64,000 bases of DNA from a virus. The position numbers and the translations under genes were made by a program. Below the pieces are notes generated by a model. The model had not been told where the DNA came from and did not search any database. It saw nothing but the letters and a program-made list of their open reading frames with translations. The stretch lies in IMG/VR virus record IMGVR_UViG_3300045049_000286, positions 1 through 64,000 of that record; one strand, given 5' to 3'. Positions 25,118 to 33,386 of this stretch are shown in pieces; the stretch's first letter is position 1; every line of letters starts with the position of its first letter.

Positions 25118-25375
25118 ATGCCCAAGCGCACCAGCTTGACCGACCGCCGTGGCCACGGGGTGGGCGACAACACCGGCACGAAGGTGACGGCGAAGGCCAA
25201 CCTGCAAGACCAGCGCAAGAAGGGTGCCTACGCCCCCAAGCCACCCGCCGCGACGACCAGCAGCGAGTTCGCGGCCGGCGCGGCGGCCGGCCTGGGCCGC
25301 ACTCCCGCGACCCAGGGAAAGCCGCCAGCCCGCACCACCGGGAAGGCGCCGAAGCTCGGAGCAGGACATGGCTGA
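25118..25375 (+). CDS. small basic unknown protein
   Basis: 85 residues, Lys/Gly/Ala-rich and disordered (TDRRGHGVGDNTGTKVTAKA; KPPAATTSSEFAAGAAAGLG). Starts one base after the previous stop. Overlaps the next, Lys-rich mini-gene by a few codons. Possibly nucleic-acid binding because of its charge; unknown. Confidence 0.45.
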   Translation: MPKRTSLTDRRGHGVGDNTGTKVTAKANLQDQRKKGAYAPKPPAATTSSEFAAGAAAGLGRTPATQGKPPARTTGKAPKLGAGHG

Positions 25376-25481
25376 CAAGAAGAAGCTGCCACCGTTCATG
25401 GACAAGAAGGACGACAAGGGCGGCAACGGCAAGGCGGCCTCGAAGAAGACGGCCAAGAAGGACACCAAGAAGAAGCGCTAG
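25368..25481 (+). CDS. 37-residue Lys-rich peptide
   Basis: ATG at 25368 with GGAGCAGG upstream, inside the end of the previous gene. Sequence is lysine-rich, ending AKKDTKKKR. Such short basic proteins can bind DNA or RNA. Overlap and good ribosome binding site support it as a gene, but it is short. Confidence 0.45.
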   Translation: MADKKKLPPFMDKKDDKGGNGKAASKKTAKKDTKKKR

Positions 25482-25491
25482 GAGCACCGCC

Positions 25492-25737
25492 ATGGCATAC
25501 GCCCCCCGCCGCTCCCTGTCCGACGGCCTCAAGGCCGGCTACACCGACGGCACCTGGAAGAAGGGCGTCCGTGAGCGCGGCGGGGTGGTCGAGCCCACCA
25601 CCGCGCGCGTGCGCGACGACCTCGCGGACACCTACTACGGCATCCACGAAGCGGCGGTGAAGATCGACCCCTTCGGCCGGCCGATCACCACCCCCGACAC
25701 GAACACCGGCGGCCCCGTCACCTACCCCGGAAGCTGA
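25492..25737 (+). CDS. small unknown protein
   Basis: 81 residues with AGGAGC before the ATG. Contains SDGLKAGYTDGTWKKGVRER and a C-terminal KIDPFGRPITTPDTNTGGPV. No family recognised; the last member of the small-protein run before the fibronectin-like protein. Confidence 0.48.
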   Translation: MAYAPRRSLSDGLKAGYTDGTWKKGVRERGGVVEPTTARVRDDLADTYYGIHEAAVKIDPFGRPITTPDTNTGGPVTYPGS

Positions 25738-25770
25738 GCCGGACCCGACTTACGCCTTCTGGAGGCACCG

Positions 25771-27078
25771 GTGACCACACCGATCACGAACATCGAGACC
25801 AACTCCGACCTGACCGCCGAGTCCGGCTCGCTCGCGGGGCGCACCACCACCCCCCCGGAGACCGCCGCCGCCCGCATCACCGACCGGCAGGCCGTCAGCT
25901 ACCCCGTCATCCCGGCTCCGCCCACGCCGATCTGGTACACCAACAGCTCCGGCACCGCGATCCCCGGCGGCACGGTCACGCCCACCTCGATCCAGCTCTT
26001 TTGGAAGAGCAACGTCGGCGCCATCGCCGCCGGATCGAAGATGCCCCCGCTGCCGCCCACCGCGAGCGCCGACCCTATCAACAAGGGCTCCGCCGGCGTG
26101 CAGCACCTCGGGGTCGGCGGCCACAACATCTACATCAACGGCGCCACCAGCCCGAGCCTTCGCCTGCGCGGGCCCGCCACCACGGCCATCATCACCGGCT
26201 ACTTCAACAGCTCCGGCGTGTGGACCCTGATCCAGCCCAACACCACCTACACGATCGTGGTGGAGGCGTGCTACCCCACCGGCACCCTCCCGGGCCTGCA
26301 GGGCAACGGACCCACCACCCCCTCGGCGCTGGCCGGAACCGGCTCCGGCAACAAGTCCGCATCGCTGTCGGTGACCACCCCGCTGACCACCACCACGTCC
26401 CAGCAGGTGACCACCCCGCCGCCCACCGCCGGCGGCGTGCAGCTCACCGCCCCCGTCCCGGTCATCACCGCCCCGGCCGGCGTGCAGATCTCCATGAGCT
26501 GGAACCGCGTCTCGCAGGCCACCGGCTACGAGCTGTGGGACAACAACTCCACCACCAACGACCTGCAGCCGGACCCCAACAACCCCGGGTTCTTCCTCGG
26601 CGACTACAAGGTCGGCACCATCACCCAGGTCGCCCTGCCGGCCACCACCGTCACCTACATGACCCCGGCCTACCAGATCCCCGGCGTGCCGTTCCGCCTC
26701 AAGGTCCGCTCGGTCAAGACCGACTCCAACGGCACCGCCTACTCCGCGTTCTCGCCCGTCCTGCGCGGCACCATCCCCCCGGCTCTCACCGCCCCGGCCA
26801 CCCCGCCCGCCCCGACAGCCGCCAACAACGCAAGCCCCGCGCACTCGGTCAACGTCACCGTCAACGCCAACAGCTCCTTCACCGGCGGCAACGCCCCGGA
26901 GTACTACAAGATCTACGACGGGGCCACCCTCAAGACGCAGCTCACCGCCGCGCAGATCGGCACCCCCTACCAGATCCAGTACGCCGGCTCCGGCGTGAAC
27001 TACTCGATCACCGTGGTCGCGGGCAACAGCAAGGGCCTGTCCGTCGCCTCCCCCGCCGCCACCGGGACCACCACGTGA
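25771..27078 (+). CDS. fibronectin-III-like protein, probable virion decoration or tail protein
   Basis: 435 residues from GTG with GGAGG upstream. After a polar N-terminus there are at least two Ig/FN3-like modules (SMSWNRVSQATGYELWDN, FRLKVRSVKTDSNGTAYSAF; then PEYYKIYDGATLKTQL and YSITVVAGNSKGLS near the end). Tandem FN3-like modules are common on phage surface proteins, where they may bind host cell-wall sugars. Coupled to the holin-like gene by GTGA. Placement after the small putative virion genes supports a structural role. Confidence 0.7.
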   Translation: MTTPITNIETNSDLTAESGSLAGRTTTPPETAAARITDRQAVSYPVIPAPPTPIWYTNSSGTAIPGGTVTPTSIQLFWKSNVGAIAAGSKMPPLPPTASADPINKGSAGVQHLGVGGHNIYINGATSPSLRLRGPATTAIITGYFNSSGVWTLIQPNTTYTIVVEACYPTGTLPGLQGNGPTTPSALAGTGSGNKSASLSVTTPLTTTTSQQVTTPPPTAGGVQLTAPVPVITAPAGVQISMSWNRVSQATGYELWDNNSTTNDLQPDPNNPGFFLGDYKVGTITQVALPATTVTYMTPAYQIPGVPFRLKVRSVKTDSNGTAYSAFSPVLRGTIPPALTAPATPPAPTAANNASPAHSVNVTVNANSSFTGGNAPEYYKIYDGATLKTQLTAAQIGTPYQIQYAGSGVNYSITVVAGNSKGLSVASPAATGTTT

Positions 27079-27359
27079 CCACCCGCATCAACGCCGCCGT
27101 CGACCGGCTCCTGGCCACCGTCGAACAGGCCAGCATCTCCCGATGGCACATCCTCGCGCTGCTCTTCCTCGGCGTGGGCCTGCTCACCCAGGGCCACAAC
27201 GCGAGCTTCGAGCTGGTCGGTGGCAACTACACCAACATCATCTCCGCGACCGTCAGCCTCCTGGTCCTGGCCGAGCAAAAGCGCGCCGACAAACGCCGCT
27301 CCGACCTCCACGCCGACCTCAAGGACCACATCACCACCACACACACCGAGTCCAGATAG
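27075..27359 (+). CDS. holin-like membrane protein
   Basis: 94 residues from GTG. Two hydrophobic segments (HILALLFLGVGLLTQG, residues 24-39; NYTNIISATVSLLVLAE, residues 51-67) with a charged C-terminal tail (KRADKRRSDLHADLKDH). Size and topology fit holins, and it directly precedes the endolysin. Another holin candidate follows the endolysin, so which one forms the pore is unclear. Confidence 0.55.
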   Translation: MTTRINAAVDRLLATVEQASISRWHILALLFLGVGLLTQGHNASFELVGGNYTNIISATVSLLVLAEQKRADKRRSDLHADLKDHITTTHTESR

Positions 27360-27374
27360 AAGGAGTGACACCTC

Positions 27375-28169
27375 ATGGCGCGCATGCCCGGAGCCGTTTG
27401 GATAGGCCCCACCCCCAACGAGCACCCCAACGGAATGCTCGACCACCGTGGGCTCGTCCTGCACATCCAGCAGGGCACCGAAGCCGGCAGCGAGGCGTGG
27501 TTCAAGGACCCCGCCAGCCAGGCCAGCGCCCACTTCCTCAACCCCAAGACCGGACCGCTGCGCCAGCTCGTCGACACCGACGACCGCGCCTGGGCCGAGA
27601 TGCGCGGCAACTGGTACTGGGTCAGCATCGAGAACGAGGGCTACTCCGGGCAGCAGCTCACCGCCTCCCAGTTGGAGAACGCCGCCCGCCTCCTCGCGTG
27701 GCTGCACACCACCTACCAAGTGCCCCTGCAGTCCACCGACGACCCCAACGGCCACGGCCTTGGCTGGCACGGCATGGGCGGCGACGCCTGGGGCGGCCAC
27801 TTCGACTGCCCCGGAGACCCCATCAAGGCCCAGCGCGGCCAGATCATCGCCCGCGCCCAGGCCATCCTCGGCCAGCCCACGCCCCCGCCCAGCGGCGGCG
27901 GCAGCAAGACCTACATCCCGCCCGCGTTCCCCACCGGCCTGCACCCGGACGGCACCAGCCCCTCCGCCAAGCCACTGCAGCAGGCGCTCAAGGCCACCGG
28001 TTGGCTCGCCAAGGACGTCGTCCTGTCCGACCACTACGGCCCCCTCACCCAGCACGCGGTCGCCGGCTTCAACGCCAAGCACAACCTCAACGACACCGGC
28101 CTCACCTACGACCCGGCGATCGGACCGCGCGGCTGGGCCCTGCTCAACACCCTCGCCTACGGTCACTGA
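27375..28169 (+). CDS. endolysin: N-acetylmuramoyl-L-alanine amidase with peptidoglycan-binding domain
   Basis: 264 residues. The N-terminal Amidase_2 domain has the zinc-ligand pattern DHRGLVLHIQQG ... SAHFLNPKTG ... SIENEGYSG ... HGMGGDAWGGHFDCPGDP. The C-terminus (residues ~195-264, AKPLQQALKATGWLAKD, then DHYGPLTQHAVAGFNAKHNL) is a PG_binding_1 domain. It cleaves the amide bond between N-acetylmuramic acid and L-alanine to lyse the host. GAAGGAG ribosome binding site. No signal peptide, so it depends on a holin. Confidence 0.9.
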   Translation: MARMPGAVWIGPTPNEHPNGMLDHRGLVLHIQQGTEAGSEAWFKDPASQASAHFLNPKTGPLRQLVDTDDRAWAEMRGNWYWVSIENEGYSGQQLTASQLENAARLLAWLHTTYQVPLQSTDDPNGHGLGWHGMGGDAWGGHFDCPGDPIKAQRGQIIARAQAILGQPTPPPSGGGSKTYIPPAFPTGLHPDGTSPSAKPLQQALKATGWLAKDVVLSDHYGPLTQHAVAGFNAKHNLNDTGLTYDPAIGPRGWALLNTLAYGH

Positions 28170-28180
28170 CGGACAAGGAC

Positions 28181-28459
28181 ATGACCATGAACAAGACGTT
28201 CCTCGTCGACCTCGCCGAGCGCACCATCTCCACCTACCTGCAGGCCCTCCTCGGCCTGCTGCTCGCCGACTCCACCCACCTGCTCAGCCTCGGCGCCCTC
28301 AAGGCCACCGCCATCGCCTCCCTGCCGGCCGCCCTCGCCGTCGTCAAGGGCGCACTGGCCGGCTCCATCGGCACCGCCGGCACCGCCTCCCTGCTGCCCG
28401 CCGCCGGCACCGCCAGCGCCACCCCGGCCCCGGCCGCCAGCACCACCAGCGCCGGCTGA
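28181..28459 (+). CDS. holin, r1t/actinophage type candidate
   Basis: 92 residues from the ATG at 28181 (AAGGAC upstream). Hydrophobic helices at residues ~15-35 (ISTYLQALLGLLLADST) and ~40-62 (LKATAIASLPAALAVVKGAL) followed by an Ala/Thr/Pro-rich tail resemble the r1t-type holin of actinophages. It follows the amidase by 11 bases, the usual holin position in many actinophages. Confidence 0.7.
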   Translation: MTMNKTFLVDLAERTISTYLQALLGLLLADSTHLLSLGALKATAIASLPAALAVVKGALAGSIGTAGTASLLPAAGTASATPAPAASTTSAG

Positions 28460-28584
28460 CCCACCCACGCGGCGCACAGGCATTAACCCGCGCGAAAAAC
28501 CCCTCCGTAGGGTCGGGAGCCGTCACCCAGGAACGCCTCTGGGAGAGCCGGTGACACGCTCCTGTTCCCGTTGAACGGACCGAA

Positions 28585-29133
28585 ATGCTCTCCCAGCGAC
28601 TCAAAAACCGCCTCACCACCCACGCCATGGCGCCCCTTTACGCGCTCGCAGCCGCCGCCATCGCGGCCACCGCGTTCCTCGCGCCAGCAAGCGCCGCGCC
28701 CCACCCGGCCGCCGCGACGAAGCCGGCACGCGCCGTGCAGGTAGACGATCTTGTCCCGCACCGCAACGCCGCCGTCGCCCACACCATCCAGGCCACCCGC
28801 GCACCGGCCACGGCCGCCATCCACCACCGGCGCCTCGTGATCACCACCACCGCCGGCGCCAAGCGCTACGCCCGCTCCCTGCTCTCCGCCCGCCAGTACG
28901 CGTGCCTGAACAACATCTACATGCGCGAGTCCGGCTGGGACATCCACGCCTGGAACCCCGAGGGCGCCTACGGCATCCCGCAGGCGTACCCCGGCTGGAA
29001 GATGCGCACCTTCGGCAGCGACTGGCGCTGGAACGCGGCCACCCAAATCAACTGGGGCCTCTCCTACATCCACGACCGCTACGGCACCCCCTGCAGCGCG
29101 TGGGCCTTCTGGCAGGACCACAACTGGTACTAG
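28585..29133 (+). CDS. secreted lytic transglycosylase-like protein
   Basis: 182 residues with a signal peptide: positive N-terminus, hydrophobic ALAAAAIAATAFLAPASAA, then probable cleavage after ASA. The C-terminal ~80 residues (YACLNNIYMRESGWDIHAWN, EGAYGIPQAYPGWKM, ATQINWGLSYIHDRYGTPCS) match a transglycosylase-like SLT domain with the catalytic ESGW glutamate, typical of actinobacterial phage and secreted muralytic enzymes. It could help cell-wall breakdown at release or entry. The 118 bases before it hold a small CACAGGCATTAACC element (28474) and no further gene. Confidence 0.78.
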   Translation: MLSQRLKNRLTTHAMAPLYALAAAAIAATAFLAPASAAPHPAAATKPARAVQVDDLVPHRNAAVAHTIQATRAPATAAIHHRRLVITTTAGAKRYARSLLSARQYACLNNIYMRESGWDIHAWNPEGAYGIPQAYPGWKMRTFGSDWRWNAATQINWGLSYIHDRYGTPCSAWAFWQDHNWY

Positions 29134-29151
29134 AGACGGGACTCGTCCACC

Positions 29152-29658
29152 GTGAGCAACATTCGCATTCTGATCTGCAAGGACTGCCAGTCCACCGAGA
29201 CCCTCCCCGACTTCCAGGGACGGCCGGCCGACGACGTCGAACTCGAATACGCCTGCTCCAAGCACGCCTACCCCGACGGCACACGCCACCTCGGGGGACG
29301 CCTGTTCACGGTGGACGAAACCGTCTGGAACAACCGCGAAGCCCGCGACGAGATCCTCAAGCAGATGTGGCAGAAGATGGGCCACACCGGACTCGAACCA
29401 TGGGTCTACCAGGCCGTCGACACCCTGCGCGCCGACGCAATGCAGTGCTGGCGCGACCGCCTGCGCCCCACCCGCTGCGCCGACTTCCACTCGGACAAGA
29501 AGATCCTCACCCCGCCCACCCGCGCCGAGCGCAAGTCCGAGGGCATGCCCAAGTGGGACAAGAACAACCGCGCAGCCCAGCGCTACCTGTGCGACTACTG
29601 CCCCATGCGCTCCGTCGCCGAGCAGGAAGTGCGAGCCAAGCAGGGCCTGTACGAATGA
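29152..29658 (+). CDS. unknown Cys-rich protein
   Basis: 168 residues from GTG (a weak site). Cysteine/histidine pairs at ICKDC (~9-13), YACSKH (~45-50), RPTRCADFH (~103-111) and LCDYCPMR (~146-153) suggest one or two zinc sites. The middle is helical (WNNREARDEILKQMWQKMGH). No family recognised. Overlaps the HNH gene by ATGA. Confidence 0.55.
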   Translation: MSNIRILICKDCQSTETLPDFQGRPADDVELEYACSKHAYPDGTRHLGGRLFTVDETVWNNREARDEILKQMWQKMGHTGLEPWVYQAVDTLRADAMQCWRDRLRPTRCADFHSDKKILTPPTRAERKSEGMPKWDKNNRAAQRYLCDYCPMRSVAEQEVRAKQGLYE

Positions 29659-30200
29659 GCCGCCGTCCAAAGCCGAAGCAGCCGCGCGGCATGTCCGTCT
29701 TCGACTGGCAGCGCCGCTTCTTCGAGCACGTGGACAAGGGCACCGAGTTCGACGACTGCTGGCTGTGGCGAGACGCGGTCGACGAGGACGGCTACGGCAA
29801 GTTCCGCACCCCCGACGGCGTACGCGGCGCTCACATCATCTCCTGGGAGATGTGCCACGAACGCCGCCTGCCCAAGGGCTGGCACGTCGACCACCTGTGC
29901 CGCATCCGCCGGTGCTGCAATCCCGAGCACCTCGAAGCGGTCGAGCATTCCGAGAACGTCCTGCGCGGCGCGTCGTTTTCCGCCAAGAACAAGCAGAAGA
30001 CACACTGTCCCAGGGGACACGAGTACACCGACGAGAACACGCGCATTCACCACGGCAGCAGGGAATGCATCACCTGCATCCGCCAGCGCGACCGCGAACG
30101 CCGCCAGGCCCGCAAGGACGACCACGACCTCACACGCGACGAACGGCTCCACGCGATCCTCACGGACAACTACTACGACTACGATCTCCCCGAGGAGTGA
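29655..30200 (+). CDS. HNH homing-type endonuclease
   Basis: 181 residues, ATGA-coupled. Classic HNH_3 motif: GWHVDHLCRIRRCCNPEHLE with a second cysteine pair (THCPRGHEYT ... RECITCIRQRDRER). The N-terminal CWLWRDAVDEDGYGKF motif is the common phage HNH/NUMOD front. It cuts or nicks DNA, often in mobile or packaging contexts. Not next to a terminase here, so probably a free-standing HNH. Confidence 0.85.
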   Translation: MSRRPKPKQPRGMSVFDWQRRFFEHVDKGTEFDDCWLWRDAVDEDGYGKFRTPDGVRGAHIISWEMCHERRLPKGWHVDHLCRIRRCCNPEHLEAVEHSENVLRGASFSAKNKQKTHCPRGHEYTDENTRIHHGSRECITCIRQRDRERRQARKDDHDLTRDERLHAILTDNYYDYDLPEE

Positions 30201-30206
30201 ATCGAC

Positions 30207-30503
30207 ATGGCCTCCAAGAAGACCGACCCCACCCCCCAGGCCGAACCCGCCGCCCAGGCAGTGCCGCACCCCGAGCACACCGGCAGCGTCATCACCGGCG
30301 AACTGCACCGTGCCGTGGCCGCGATCGAGGCCGTCGCCGCCCGCGCCTCCCTGCTCGCCGGCAGCGGTGTCGGCGAGCTTGCCCAGGCCGCCCACAACCT
30401 CCTCGGCGACGCCCAGACCGCCCTGCAGCACGTCAAGAACGCGCTCTCCAAGAACACCGCCGACCAGCCGGCACCCCAGGCCGAGAAGGAGGCGCAGGCG
30501 TGA
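30207..30503 (+). CDS. unknown acidic/Ala-rich protein
   Basis: 98 residues. Pro/Gln/Ala-rich ends and a helical core (ELHRAVAAIEAVAARASLLA, LAQAAHNLLGDAQTALQHVK). Coupled to the next gene by GTGA. No family recognised. Confidence 0.5.
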   Translation: MASKKTDPTPQAEPAAQAVPHPEHTGSVITGELHRAVAAIEAVAARASLLAGSGVGELAQAAHNLLGDAQTALQHVKNALSKNTADQPAPQAEKEAQA

Positions 30504-30820
30504 GCGAGCCCATCATCGGCGAGCCTGCCAACGAGACGCCGGAGGATAGCGCCCCGGCCCTGCAGGTCATCACCGCGTTCACCGTGCTGCTGCACCCCAA
30601 CGGCAAGTGGGAGGCCCGGCCGGCGGTCGGCCAGCCCATTCAGGCCGAACGCATGCCGCTGCTGGAGGAAATGCGCACCGGGGCCGAGGCCGTCGCCTTC
30701 GAGATCGGCATCAGCATGGCCGCGCAGGTCAACACCCAGTACCAGCTCAGCATGGCGCAGCAGGCCCGTGCTCAGGCCGAGAACGCCGCCATCGCCAGCA
30801 AGCTGCACCTGCCCCGGTAG
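30500..30820 (+). CDS. unknown helical protein
   Basis: 106 residues from GTG overlapping the previous stop. N-terminal strand-rich part (VITAFTVLLHPNGKWEARPA) and C-terminal helix (YQLSMAQQARAQAENAAIAS). Typical of small phage proteins of unknown role. It ends with a CATT box and then a terminator. Confidence 0.55.
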   Translation: MSEPIIGEPANETPEDSAPALQVITAFTVLLHPNGKWEARPAVGQPIQAERMPLLEEMRTGAEAVAFEIGISMAAQVNTQYQLSMAQQARAQAENAAIASKLHLPR

Positions 30821-30821
30821 C

Positions 30822-30840
30822 GCATTCCTGGTTCGACATT
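30822..30840 (+). promoter_or_regulatory. CATT-box pair
   Basis: GCATTCCTGG (30822) and GACATTC (30835), cores 14 bp apart, between the gene stop and the terminator. Matches the pair at 5890-5909. Confidence 0.4.
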
Positions 30841-30865
30841 CGAGCCCACGCGCGGCGCTCATGGA

Positions 30866-30899
30866 GAAGGCCCCTCCACCTGTCCCCGGAGGGGCCTTC
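30866..30899 (+). terminator. strong hairpin terminator
   Basis: GAAGGCCCCTCC (30866-30877) pairs perfectly with GGAGGGGCCTTC (30888-30899), 12 bp, followed by TTCC. Ends the rightward block. Confidence 0.85.
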
Positions 30900-31140
30900 T
30901 TCCGTTGCCGGCTCCAGGAGTTGGGGGAAAAGTGACCGCCTCCATGCTTCCCTACCCGCTCATGTGTAGGTAGCAGAGACGGCCCCCGGAACGCCGGCGA
31001 CCTGGTGCACCACGGTTGGTTGACGTGGCACAGGCCACACTACCCCCAGTAATGCACGATCAACAGAGCAGTGACATTAACTGACCGGAATGTCGCATTT
31101 TTACCCTTGCCGCACTCGGCAATGAATCGGAGGCCCGACC
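30900..31140 (+). promoter_or_regulatory. promoter-like gap with CATT boxes
   Basis: Non-coding 240 bases after a terminator. TTGACG at 31020 could be a -35 but no convincing -10 lies at the right distance. GACATTAA (31073) and GCATTTTTA (31095) have cores 21 bp apart, ending about 40 bases before the next start, which has GGAG. Otherwise nothing recognised. Confidence 0.45.
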
Positions 31141-31611
31141 ATGCTCACCGTCGTCATGGTCCTGGAAGGCGTGCTGCGAATCCCCAGCTCAGACGGCCAC
31201 TACCCCACCGGATGGTCGCTCTTCCACGCCCTCGCCCCCAACACGCGCCTCTACCTGCTCTCCCACCAGTGGCGCGACGAGGAATGCAAACCCTGGCTCG
31301 CCAAGCGCAACCTGACGGGCCATCTCGGCTACATCCACCAGCCCATCCCCGGCACGGCAGGCCGCCTCGAAGCCCTCCAACTCGTGCGCCACTGGCACGT
31401 CAACCTCGTCATCGAACCCGACCCCGCCTGCGCCGCCGCCGAGTTGGAAGCCGGATGGAACACCCTCCTGCACACCCACACCGGCTACAGCCGACCCGAA
31501 TGGCGCCCCGACTACACCGGCACGCCCCGCCCCTGGGACGACCTCATCGCCACCATCGAACGCCACCAGGACCTCCGCGCCCGCGACGACCGACTCAAGG
31601 AACCCAAGTGA
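31141..31611 (+). CDS. pseudo-HAD-like protein
   Basis: 156 residues, GGAGG upstream. As in the protein at 7697-8155, the HAD motif I position reads VVMVLEGVLRIP (expected DxDGVL), the second strand ends LYLLSHQW, and a later VIEPDPACAAAELEAGW matches the DP motif of HAD folds. The nucleophile Asp is therefore missing in both. Could bind a phosphoester or nucleotide without hydrolysing it. Fold is inferred by pattern; no catalysis claimed. Confidence 0.5.
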   Translation: MLTVVMVLEGVLRIPSSDGHYPTGWSLFHALAPNTRLYLLSHQWRDEECKPWLAKRNLTGHLGYIHQPIPGTAGRLEALQLVRHWHVNLVIEPDPACAAAELEAGWNTLLHTHTGYSRPEWRPDYTGTPRPWDDLIATIERHQDLRARDDRLKEPK

Positions 31612-31850
31612 ACGACTACGACCCCACCGAGCCGCTGCGCTTCAAGATCCTCCGCCAAGAGGACGACACCCTCAAGCACGTCGCCGACGGCGTCCGCTGG
31701 ACCGACAACAGCGTCTCCGTCCAGTGGCTCGACGAATCCCCCCGCGTGCTCAACTTCACCACCCTCGACCACGCCTCCCAAGTCCTCGGCGCAGACGGCG
31801 ACACCCACTTCGCCTTCCTCGACCACTGGGTGCCCCGGGAGAAGCTGTGA
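31608..31850 (+). CDS. small unknown protein
   Basis: 80 residues from GTG overlapping the previous stop. A compact beta-rich domain (PLRFKILRQEDDTLKHV, RWTDNSVSVQWLDESPR). Overlaps the next gene by GTGA, so the three genes at 31141-33319 form one translational unit. Confidence 0.55.
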   Translation: MNDYDPTEPLRFKILRQEDDTLKHVADGVRWTDNSVSVQWLDESPRVLNFTTLDHASQVLGADGDTHFAFLDHWVPREKL

Positions 31851-33319
31851 AGTTCTACTTCGGCGGAGGAGAGATCCCATCCCACCGCAACCTGCTCACC
31901 GCCGAGAACATGCCCCACGTCGCCCTCAGCTACATGGGCCTGCGCCGGCGCACCAAGTTCACCAAGCCCTGGCTCGCCGCCGAGGTCTTCGGCGACGACC
32001 AGTCCATCCTCCTCGACTCCGGCTGCCACACCCTCAACCGCGAAGGCGTCGAAGTCGACCACGACGAACTACGCGCCATCGCCGACCACTACTACAGCCT
32101 GATCGAGGCCAACATCGACCGCCTCGACGCGTACACAGAGTTCGACGCCCTCGCCCTCGGACACGACTGGATCAAGAACAACCGCGAACACCTCCATCCC
32201 GACAAGGCCATCGTCGTCTGGCACGAGGAGTACGGCCTCGACGAACTGCGCCGCATGGCCGACCAGCACCCCTACGTCGCCGTCGGACAAGCCACCTGCG
32301 GCGACCGCGACATCATCCCCGTTCTGCGCTCCCTCGCCCGCCAAGGACGTCTCCACGGCATGGGCTTCTCCTCCCCGCCGCTCATGCTCGCCGCCGACTG
32401 GTACTCGATCGCCTCCACCACCTGGCTGTCCGCAGCCCAGCACGGCGAGACCTTCGTGTGGACCGGAACCGAGTTGAAGCGGTACCCCACCCGCTACAAG
32501 GCCCAGGCCCGCAAACGCCACCGCTCCCTGTTCACCGACGCCGGCCTCGACGCCGACAAGATCGAAGCCGACGACCCCACCGAGGTCCTGCGCCTGTCCC
32601 TGTGGTCGTGGACGAAGCAGATCGAGCACATTTCGCGGCGCCACGGCGACCCAGCAACTGTGACGCCGATCCGGCCACACCTCGAAATCGCGGAAACCAC
32701 CGCCGGTGCACCTACGGGGACGCACCCCGAGGATAGCCTCGAACCCGCAACTATCCGCCGCGAGAAGCGCCTCCTGCCCGGAATCGAACAAGAGCGCTTC
32801 ACCTACCGCTACACCGACCCCGAAACCGGCGAGAAGACCAGCCGGCAGGAAACCCGCCTGCACGCCGTGGACCCAGACGTCCGCGTCTGCGACGGATGCT
32901 TCCTCGCCAACAAGTGCCGCGACTACCAGCCCGGCCACTCCTGCGTCTACGAGATCCCCATCCGCGTCCGCACCAAAGAGCAGTACATCGCCCTCTTGGA
33001 CGGGGTCATCGCCATGCAGGGCGCCCGCGTCATGTTCATGCGCGTCGCAGAAGAGGTCGAAGGCGGATACGCCGACCCCAACCTCTCCCAGGAGATGGAC
33101 CGCCTCGCGAAGTACATCAAGCTCAAGGCCGACATCGAAGAAGCCGGCTTCACCTTCTCCATGAAGATCCAGCAAAAGGACGGCGCACAGGTCGGCCTCC
33201 TGTCCCGGCTCTTTGGAGACAAGGCGGGGGGCCCCCCGGCCCTCACCGCCTCCGGCACAGTGTCAGCCCAGCAGGCAATCGAACAAATGGGCATCGTGGA
33301 CGCCGAAGTCGTCGAATGA
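31847..33319 (+). CDS. TGT/DpdA-like protein with C-terminal Cys domain
   Basis: 490 residues from GTG. The N-terminal ~250 residues match the TIM-barrel tRNA-guanine-transglycosylase/DpdA type: SILLDSGCHTL, ALGHDWIKNNREHL, KAIVVWHEEYGLDEL, YVAVGQATCGD, LHGMGFSSPP. Phage DpdA proteins swap guanine for 7-deazaguanine in DNA to resist restriction. The expected nucleophile in the SvDStsW context is Ala here (SIASTTW). A second domain (residues ~345-470) has VCDGCFLANKCRDYQPGHSC, a probable zinc site, and a helical tail. No preQ0 synthesis genes are in the window. Activity is therefore uncertain. Confidence 0.6.
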   Translation: MKFYFGGGEIPSHRNLLTAENMPHVALSYMGLRRRTKFTKPWLAAEVFGDDQSILLDSGCHTLNREGVEVDHDELRAIADHYYSLIEANIDRLDAYTEFDALALGHDWIKNNREHLHPDKAIVVWHEEYGLDELRRMADQHPYVAVGQATCGDRDIIPVLRSLARQGRLHGMGFSSPPLMLAADWYSIASTTWLSAAQHGETFVWTGTELKRYPTRYKAQARKRHRSLFTDAGLDADKIEADDPTEVLRLSLWSWTKQIEHISRRHGDPATVTPIRPHLEIAETTAGAPTGTHPEDSLEPATIRREKRLLPGIEQERFTYRYTDPETGEKTSRQETRLHAVDPDVRVCDGCFLANKCRDYQPGHSCVYEIPIRVRTKEQYIALLDGVIAMQGARVMFMRVAEEVEGGYADPNLSQEMDRLAKYIKLKADIEEAGFTFSMKIQQKDGAQVGLLSRLFGDKAGGPPALTASGTVSAQQAIEQMGIVDAEVVE

Positions 33320-33333
33320 GCCAGTAACTCGAA

Positions 33334-33362
33334 GAACCCCGCTCCACCAGGGAACGGGGTTC
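33334..33362. terminator. bidirectional hairpin terminator
   Basis: GAACCCCG (33334-33341) pairs with CGGGGTTC (33355-33362) between the end of a rightward gene and the end of a leftward gene, so it can stop both transcripts. Confidence 0.75.
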
Positions 33363-33386
33363 GTCCAACCACAGGCTCGAACCGGC

